From NCBI GenBank assembly GCA_030044375.1, contig JASHVX010000098.1, positions 1-7,623 on the forward strand: a stretch of 7,623 bases of DNA, in the 5' to 3' direction. Made by a program: the position numbers and the translations under genes. How positions within the stretch are numbered: the first letter of the stretch is position 1; each line of letters begins with the position of its first letter. The DNA is from Nitrososphaerales archaeon (lineage in GTDB: Archaea > Thermoproteota > Nitrososphaeria > Nitrososphaerales > Gagatemarchaeaceae). Below, in pieces: positions 1 to 4,058 of the stretch. Under the pieces are notes generated by a model. It searched no databases. It was not told the DNA's origin and saw nothing but the letters and a program-made list of their open reading frames with translations.

Positions 1-553
1 GAACCGTCGCGGAGACGACGAACGCGCACGCCAGAGCGATGCCCGTGGCGAAGAACGCAGAGCCGAGGTCGCCCGCGAAGAGCGTCTCCAGCCTGGCGCC
101 GACCGCCAGTCCTATCGCGTAGCCGCCGAAGGTCGCGAAGTCGAACCATCCCATCCCGGCGCCCCTGTTGCTCCTTCCGGTGAGGTCGGTCACCATCGTC
201 AGGGTGGAGACCGTGACCCCGGCCGCGCACGCGCCCATCAGCGCGTGGAGGCAGGTCACCCAGTAGATGTTCCTGGTCAGGCCCACGGACGCCATGAGGA
301 CGGCCATCGCGGCCAGAGAGACCACCAAGACCGCCTTCCGCCCGCCGGTGTCACAGAGCCGTCCGGCCGGGAGCGAGGCCACGGCCTCGAGGGCCGGGTA
401 GAGGGCGAGCGACCCCGCGGCAGCGAGGTCGGAGGCTTTCGAGATGTAGGCCGGGAACAGGATGACGATTATCCCGAAGCCAACCCTTGAGAGGAGCATA
501 GAGGCGTAGAGGACGGTAAGGTCTCTGTCAGGCCCCGACCGTCTCCGTTCCAT
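1..553 (-). CDS. MFS transporter, N-terminal part (cut by left edge)
   Basis: This is the first 184 codons of a polytopic inner-membrane carrier. The ATG is at 551-553, and an in-frame TAG lies a short way upstream with no other start between them. The translation alternates hydrophobic helices (about residues 15-35, 45-63, 73-92, 98-121, 139-155, 166-184) with short polar loops. Between helices 2 and 3 it carries the MFS signature motif A, GRLCDTGGRK (residues 64-73), matching the family pattern G-x-L-x-D-x-x-G-R-K. A second typical stretch, DLTGRSNRGAGMG (residues 123-135), follows helix 4. About six of the usual twelve helices are present; the rest lies left of base 1. The substrate cannot be told from this half. 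Codon use is high-GC, like the kdp genes and unlike the neighbouring secreted-protein genes. It is probably monocistronic at its 5' end, with its own promoter at 579-603. Confidence 0.88.
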   Translation of the reverse strand, partial: MERRRSGPDRDLTVLYASMLLSRVGFGIIVILFPAYISKASDLAAAGSLALYPALEAVASLPAGRLCDTGGRKAVLVVSLAAMAVLMASVGLTRNIYWVTCLHALMGACAAGVTVSTLTMVTDLTGRSNRGAGMGWFDFATFGGYAIGLAVGARLETLFAGDLGSAFFATGIALACAFVVSATV

Positions 554-578
554 GTGGCTCCGGATGTCGTTTGAGTTG

Positions 579-603
579 CTAAATAACCAGTCGAGGTCGA
601 CCT
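579..603 (-). promoter_or_regulatory. Probable archaeal promoter of the MFS gene, with flanking palindrome
   Basis: Read on the minus strand, TTATTTAG (579-586) lies 26-33 bases before the A of the MFS start codon, where an archaeal TATA box would sit for a leaderless or nearly leaderless transcript. It is an A/T island in GC-rich sequence. Eight bases further upstream is the perfect palindrome AGGTCGACCT (594-603), which would lie just outside the BRE/TATA region and could be an operator. There is no Shine-Dalgarno sequence before the ATG, consistent with a leaderless message. Confidence 0.5.
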
Positions 604-608
604 ACGGC

Positions 609-649
609 GCTGTCCCGTTGGTTCCGTAGTCATGAGGCTGTCCCCTTGG
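609..649. repeat. Imperfect 13-bp direct repeat
   Basis: GCTGTCCCGTTGG (609-621) recurs as GCTGTCCCCTTGG (637-649), 12 of 13 bases identical and offset by 28 bp. It lies upstream of the MFS promoter. A 28-bp offset puts the copies roughly on the same side to within a few bases of three helical turns, so paired protein binding is conceivable, but chance is not excluded. Confidence 0.4.
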
Positions 650-909
650 GCTTGGTATCTGACTCCTTGCTATCATCTATAATCTGCTTTCACAGCTTTG
701 CCGCTTCCTCTGAAGGGGTGGAGATACGACTTGAGGCGGAGCGCAGAGGCAGAGGGTGTGAGATGTTGCCCGAACTGATTCCCGTGTTGCTGACGGATGC
801 GGTGACAAAAGGCTAAGGATTGAGCAGTCAGCAGGTGGTCCAGACGAATGGTAATGGCCGTGCAAAAGTGGCTCTCGTAACACACGCCCCTATCTGAAAG
901 TGTACGCTT

Positions 910-953
910 CGAACGCTGTGTCGCTTGCGTTCGTAGCGACTGCCCTGGCTACG
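910..953. repeat. Two adjoining stem-loops with 10-nt loops
   Basis: CGAACGC (910-916) pairs with GCGTTCG (927-933), leaving a 10-nt loop. CGTAGC (932-937) pairs with GCTACG (948-953), also with a 10-nt loop. The two stems share bases 932-933, so they would compete or stack. They lie immediately downstream, on the minus strand, of the second in-frame stop (955-957) that follows the secreted-protein gene. There is no oligo-T tract directly after them, so they do not look like a standard archaeal terminator. A 3'-end structure or transposon-end relic is possible. Confidence 0.5.
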
Positions 954-954
954 C

Positions 955-1185
955 TCAAATTCCCTGGCCAATGAATACGTACGCCTTGTCGAGAAAGGCA
1001 CTCGTTTCAGTCGAGTTAACACCACTCAGTTGGTCCCTCGCGATGTTTCCTTTGTCCCAAGTAGTGGGAGTTGTTGCATCCACCACTGTTAGCTTTAGGT
1101 TGAAGACATTCAAGTCCGACTCGCTTCTGGTGCCTCGCGAGGAAGGAACGCGAGTGGGAGGTGGGTTTTCATTATCAGACGAGAG
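955..1185 (-). other. Open frame continuing 76 codons past the stop of the secreted-protein gene
   Basis: Directly after the TGA at 1186-1188, the same minus-strand frame stays open for 76 codons and closes with TGA at 955-957. The first ~24 residues are Pro/Ser/Arg-rich and linker-like. The remainder (from DLNVFNLKLTVVDATTP onward, to KAYVFIGQGI) alternates hydrophobic and polar residues like beta-strands, and its codon use resembles the gene upstream. There is no ATG; a TTG at 1111-1113 is the only internal start of note. It could be the severed C-terminus of the upstream protein after a nonsense mutation, a readthrough extension, or chance. No family was recognised. Confidence 0.3.
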
Positions 1186-2592
1186 TCATGCAGGGCAGAT
1201 GCTGAAGTAAGTAAATTCGGCTGTTTGCGTTATGGCAGAGTTCATTGTAACCGAGGCAGGGTTGTTCGAGCCTGTGTATTGTCCTGTTCCCGTACCGGCC
1301 CAACCTTCGAAGACCGACCCACCGCGCCCTTCTACATTCCCGCAGGTTTGGGTGGCCGTGATCGTGACATTTGAACCCGCCCACTGGAGCCCGCTGGATG
1401 GACTGACGGACCCGCTACCCGTTCCACTTTTCTGCATAGTAAGCTCATATTCACCTACGAAGAGTGGTTCGCAAGGGCTGGTCGCGGGGTTGTTGCTCGA
1501 ATCTCCTGAGTAGACCGCTTGCCAACTGTAGCCCCCAGCGGAGCTGAAGGTCTCTTTGTCCGAGTTCGGAATGGTTCCACTGGTAACGCTTACGGAGTTG
1601 ACAGTATGGGTTGTCCCGGAGCAGTGCGTACCGGAGTACCAGTCGTAGGTGACAGTACCACTCGCATTATCCGACGCGCCAGTGAGGTACGCGGTGTCAT
1701 TGACAGACCCACCAACCGAGATTCGCGATGAGGTGAGGCTTGTGAGGAGATTGGGGTAACACTCGCCAGCATTGCCAGCGTAGCTGAATCCCTGGGTCAG
1801 CACCTCAGACCCTGAACCCAGCATGCACCCGTAGTTCATGTTGCTGTTTTCAGCCGTCTCTATCTCAGTAGGAATCCCTTGGGAGGAGAGGTCCAAGTCT
1901 GCCGTGTATGTCAGGGTGCCGCCTCCGGCGGTGAAGTTTGTCGTCAGCCCGGTACTGCCGTGGTCTACGCCACACCAACAGATGTTAGACGGCAGCCAAA
2001 CCCACTTGGCTGCAAGATCTTCAGTAAGGTAGAAGGTCCCGTAGCCAGATCCTCCTCCGACGACAGAAAAGCCTACTGCGTCGATGTACCCCGTTGAGTT
2101 GGTAGATTCAGAAATCCCCCAGTTGGCGCCCTGATGGAATATGTCGGCCACGTTTGTGCATTGGTCGCCTTCCGAATTCCACGCGAAATCCTTTTCATAG
2201 GGAATGGAAAGATCGTAGACCTCAATGGTGAAGATGGCGCATGAGGAAGAGGTTTCATTCCCAATTATCCCTGTTTGGAACCAATCCCGACCACCAAATG
2301 TTCCACCTCTCGTCTGATACAATTCCGACAGGTTCTCGTCCGGATTGTACTGTAACGAGACTAGGCCATTTGCGTTGCTATAGTTCATGCCTGGGCTCAA
2401 GGAAGCTACAACACCGGCGTATCCACCTGGAATGAAACAATCCCTACAATCTGAGATGCCAAACTCTCCGTCGTTACTCCCAGTCCATGGTTGGGTTGCA
2501 TTCACTACGAAAATAAGACTCTGATAGGTCAGAAGCACAACAACCAGTGATACCAGAACGGCGCGAGGGTTAGCTGGCATCAGACTCGACAT
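1186..2592 (-). CDS. Secreted multidomain protein: Ig-like domain plus InlB B-type repeat
   Basis: Exported protein of 468 residues (numbered from the ATG at 2592). Residues 1-32 form a signal peptide: short N-region with Arg10, hydrophobic core 11-30, VNA before the likely cleavage site. Residues 33 to about 280 are not recognised; they are Gly/Ser/Thr-rich, probably beta-structured, with Cys pairs DCRDC and ICWC. About 286-379 is an Ig-like domain (TVTYDWYSGTHC ... YSWQAVYSGDSSNN ... SPCEP), common in archaeal and bacterial surface proteins. About 382-462 is a divergent InlB B-type repeat (GSGSVSPSSG ... VFEGWAGTGTG ... NNPASVTMN). At least nine N-X-S/T sequons and many cysteines suggest an extracellular, glycosylated, disulfide-bonded product. 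No C-terminal membrane anchor is seen. The start overlaps the upstream gene by 23 bp; alternatives are TTG at 2595 and ATG at 2580, and none has a Shine-Dalgarno. Base composition is lower in GC than the kdp block. Molecular function is unknown; binding or adhesion is an inference from the domains. Confidence 0.8.
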   Translation of the reverse strand: MSSLMPANPRAVLVSLVVVLLTYQSLIFVVNATQPWTGSNDGEFGISDCRDCFIPGGYAGVVASLSPGMNYSNANGLVSLQYNPDENLSELYQTRGGTFGGRDWFQTGIIGNETSSSCAIFTIEVYDLSIPYEKDFAWNSEGDQCTNVADIFHQGANWGISESTNSTGYIDAVGFSVVGGGSGYGTFYLTEDLAAKWVWLPSNICWCGVDHGSTGLTTNFTAGGGTLTYTADLDLSSQGIPTEIETAENSNMNYGCMLGSGSEVLTQGFSYAGNAGECYPNLLTSLTSSRISVGGSVNDTAYLTGASDNASGTVTYDWYSGTHCSGTTHTVNSVSVTSGTIPNSDKETFSSAGGYSWQAVYSGDSSNNPATSPCEPLFVGEYELTMQKSGTGSGSVSPSSGLQWAGSNVTITATQTCGNVEGRGGSVFEGWAGTGTGQYTGSNNPASVTMNSAITQTAEFTYFSICPA

Positions 2593-3271
2593 CAATGCTG
2601 ATTGTGTTCGGAGCCATCGTACAGGACCCCATGGCGAGTCTCAAACTATCAGGGAAGGCATTAGATCTCTGTGAGCTGGTGTTTGCCTCACACGAGTGAA
2701 CTGTCGTGTTATTGTCAATCTGTACCCAGACTGGCTGGTTAGCAGTCGCCGCCACTGTTACGTTTGCGCCTGAGGGTATAGAACTATGAAGGAAGACTGG
2801 AACCGAGAATCCCAGTACCGAATGAGAGAAGTTGGCTACCTCATCTCCAGAGTTGGAGAGTAGAAGGGTTTGAATGGAAGCGGGGTTAGGAGAGTTCGCA
2901 TTCAGGTCATACGTCTCATTGGAAACTAGTGCCCCGTTGATGTAAAGACCGAAACTCATTGTGGTGTTCTGTTCAATTTGGTAAGGGAACACATAGATGG
3001 AGGCTCCAACAAAGTTGTTCAGACTCTCCGTGGTAAGATACGAGGTAAGTATGGTTGTGTTGGCTGGAATCAGCCATCCCATGAACCCTCTCGCTGCTGT
3101 TCCAAATTCGTATGTACTGCTCTGGCCACCCGCACCAAGAGTAACACCATCTGAGCCCGATTTGCCTGACATGTCGGAGATGCCAACAAGAGCTAGAGCC
3201 GAGAAGCTAACTATGAGTACGACTGCGAAGGTGATGCGTCCAGAGCCCGAGGATCTTCCAAGAATCTTCAA
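2570..3271 (-). CDS. Membrane-anchored or secreted protein of unknown function
   Basis: 233 residues, not recognised as a member of a known family. A short basic N-terminus (Lys2, Arg6, Arg12) is followed by a hydrophobic segment at about 13-31, then a Gly/Ser-rich linker and a long Ser/Thr/Asn-rich ectodomain. At least seven N-X-S/T sequons are present, and two cysteines near the C-terminus (in VHSCEAN and MGSCTM) could form a disulfide. The hydrophobic segment has no clear cleavage site, so it may be a membrane anchor; a pilin-like processed leader is a weaker alternative. The start is TTG at 3269-3271: an in-frame TAG lies just upstream and no ATG precedes the hydrophobic segment. The choice is supported by a TATA box 29-36 bases upstream. 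The stop overlaps the start of the next gene (1186-2592), pointing to one transcription unit and possibly a shared surface complex. GC is lower than in the kdp genes: 24 of 60 bases are G/C at 2941-3000, against 39 of 60 at 5041-5100 in kdpA. Confidence 0.75.
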   Translation of the reverse strand: MKILGRSSGSGRITFAVVLIVSFSALALVGISDMSGKSGSDGVTLGAGGQSSTYEFGTAARGFMGWLIPANTTILTSYLTTESLNNFVGASIYVFPYQIEQNTTMSFGLYINGALVSNETYDLNANSPNPASIQTLLLSNSGDEVANFSHSVLGFSVPVFLHSSIPSGANVTVAATANQPVWVQIDNNTTVHSCEANTSSQRSNAFPDSLRLAMGSCTMAPNTISIDVESDAS

Positions 3272-3299
3272 TGGCCCGTCAGCCTAGCGAAACAGGTTG

Positions 3300-3307
3300 A
3301 ATATATA
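3300..3307 (-). promoter_or_regulatory. TATA box of the secreted-protein gene pair
   Basis: On the minus strand TATATATT occupies -36 to -29 relative to the TTG start at 3271. With the usual archaeal spacing of about 26 bases from the box centre, transcription would begin around 3277, giving a leader of only about 6 nt. This is the best TATA match in the window. The box lies only 76 bases from the transposase remnant upstream. Confidence 0.65.
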
Positions 3308-3382
3308 CGTCCTTAGTAGGGTTTTCCTAACTCTTCGGGACATCGACCCCCTTTGACGTGGCATTAACTGTCGGGACATGGG

Positions 3383-3562
3383 CTTCTTCGAAGCGTTCTG
3401 AATCAGGGTGAGCCACTTGTTCTCTCCTTCGACCCTGATTCCGGCGGCCTCTGCCGGAGTCCTCCCGCCAAGGCCCTCATGCCCGTCGAGGGAAGACTTG
3501 AGGACTTCTTCAGTTAGTCCGTTGCAGAGCCGCGAAAAATCGACAATGCTCGGGACGCTGTG
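3383..3562 (-). pseudogene. Decayed C-terminal fragment of a DDE transposase
   Basis: Reading the minus strand from the TGA at 3563-3565, the frame contains HEGLGGRTPAEAAGI (3437-3481) followed by EGENKWLTLIQNASKK (3383-3430). This matches the typical end of integrase-like DDE transposases, where a YNF-R-P-H-x-x-L-G-G-K-T-P-A-E-A-A-G-I block follows the catalytic Glu and a N-K-W-x-x-L-I tail closes the protein. In many archaeal insertion sequences of the IS6/IS240-like type this is the extreme C-terminus. Only about 35 residues are convincing. The part upstream (residues before HEGL) no longer resembles the family, the D, D and E residues are absent, and a stop interrupts the frame. No terminal inverted repeats were found. 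It is therefore a scar, not an active element. The exact family is inferred from memory of the C-terminal motif. Confidence 0.6.
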
Positions 3563-3615
3563 TCAGAATCCGAAAAGACGCATGAAATCGACTCGGCCCT
3601 CGCGGGACAGCCCGA

Positions 3616-3642
3616 GGCAGTGCGCCGAGATGTGACACTGCC
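3616..3642. repeat. Inverted repeat upstream of the RAM-protein promoter
   Basis: GGCAGTG (3616-3622) is repeated in reverse complement as CACTGCC (3636-3642) with a 13-base spacer; an alternative, longer pairing involves GAGGC (3614-3618) and GCCTC (3649-3653). It ends about 20 bases upstream of the TATA-like box at 3661-3668, where an archaeal activator or repressor dimer could bind. Confidence 0.4.
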
Positions 3643-3660
3643 GCACGCGCCTCGTAAAGA

Positions 3661-3668
3661 GATATAAG
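3661..3668 (+). promoter_or_regulatory. Probable TATA box ahead of the RAM protein and kdp genes
   Basis: GATATAAG stands out as an A/T-rich patch in GC-rich sequence. Standard spacing predicts a transcription start near 3691, giving about 19 nt of leader before the TTG at 3710. No comparable box is visible between the RAM gene and kdpA, so this promoter may drive both. Confidence 0.45.
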
Positions 3669-3709
3669 GCGACCTCCCGGCCGCGGGCCAAGGGCGAAGA
3701 TGGTACAAC

Positions 3710-4000
3710 TTGTCCAGGATTCTGGCATTCGTCGACATATTCGTGGAGTCCGCGGAGATGGACAACGTAGTCGCCTCGCTCTCGAAACTCGACGCTCTTG
3801 AGGAGCTGTACGAAGTCACCGGAGAGTTCGACATAGTAACCCTCGTGTCAGCCTCCGACATCGAGGAGTTCAGGGAGCTGCTCAAGAACAAGATACTGAA
3901 GATCAAGGGTGTCAAGAGCATGGTCAGCTCGGTCGTCCTCTACACGCACAAGGGCCACCGTTCCGAAGGCGCGCAGGCCCTGCGGCGACCGCGTCAGTAG
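3710..4000 (+). CDS. Stand-alone Lrp/AsnC-type effector-binding (RAM) domain protein
   Basis: 96 residues forming one ferredoxin-like RAM domain (beta-alpha-beta-beta-alpha-beta), the ligand-binding and oligomerising half of Lrp/AsnC regulators, with no helix-turn-helix. Strand 1 is about 3-13 (RILAFVDIFVE), helix 1 about 15-26, strand 2 about 30-37. The turn GEFD (38-41) is the family hallmark, followed by strand 3 (42-46), helix 2 (49-63) and strand 4 (68-79, KSMVSSVVLYTH). A basic tail (HKGHRSEGAQALRRPRQ) extends beyond the usual 75-80 residue unit. Such proteins usually bind amino acids and assemble on their own or with full-length Lrp proteins. The start is TTG at 3710: the frame has no ATG or GTG between the upstream stop at 3665-3667 and this codon, and the domain begins right there. 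An ATG at 3700 is in another frame. It lies 58 bp ahead of kdpA on the same strand; a role in controlling K+ uptake is only an inference from position. Confidence 0.85.
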   Translation: MSRILAFVDIFVESAEMDNVVASLSKLDALEELYEVTGEFDIVTLVSASDIEEFRELLKNKILKIKGVKSMVSSVVLYTHKGHRSEGAQALRRPRQ

Positions 4001-4044
4001 GCGTCGGACAGCGTGCTCGATTTTTGACTAGGCAGGCTATGGAA

Positions 4045-4049
4045 GGAGG
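4045..4049 (+). promoter_or_regulatory. Shine-Dalgarno site that decides the kdpA start
   Basis: GGAGG, inside GGAAGGAGGC, ends 9 bases before the TTG at 4059-4061. It is the only strong Shine-Dalgarno seen in the window and fixes the TTG as the kdpA start. It also fits kdpA being an internal gene of a longer message, not the first leaderless gene. Confidence 0.7.
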
Positions 4050-4058
4050 CGGCGCCCG

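Larger units (their letters stand above)
604..954. other. Intergenic region without a recognisable gene
   Basis: Short open frames occur on both strands (for example 673-885 minus in two frames), but their translations show no domain, membrane segment or family resemblance, and they overlap one another. No tRNA-like cloverleaf or CRISPR repeat was seen. What can be seen is an imperfect direct repeat at 609-649 and two adjoining stem-loops at 910-953. These are listed separately. Confidence 0.5.

Noticed and set aside
673..1025. Overlapping minus-strand small frames of 65-70 codons in the gap after the secreted-protein gene
   Set aside because: They overlap in different frames, have irregular composition and no start signal, and no homology was recognised.
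1133..1142. Perfect palindrome CCTCGCGAGG
   Set aside because: Short, GC-rich and inside a possibly coding stretch; not distinguishable from chance.
971..1210. Plus-strand 79-codon open frame with an ATG
   Set aside because: It is antisense to the more protein-like continuation of the secreted-protein frame, has no upstream promoter or ribosome site, and shows no domain.
3700..3745. ATG at 3700 as the start of the RAM protein
   Set aside because: It is in a different frame from the RAM domain and soon reaches a stop; the TTG at 3710 is in frame and begins at the domain boundary.
4019..4030. T-tract CGATTTTTGA as a terminator after the RAM gene
   Set aside because: Only five T residues with no preceding stem, so it is too weak to call; it is kept as a caveat on cotranscription with kdpA.
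4001..4058. Possible kdpF-like small gene before kdpA
   Set aside because: No open frame here encodes a hydrophobic peptide of about 29 residues; the ATG at 4039 runs for only seven codons.
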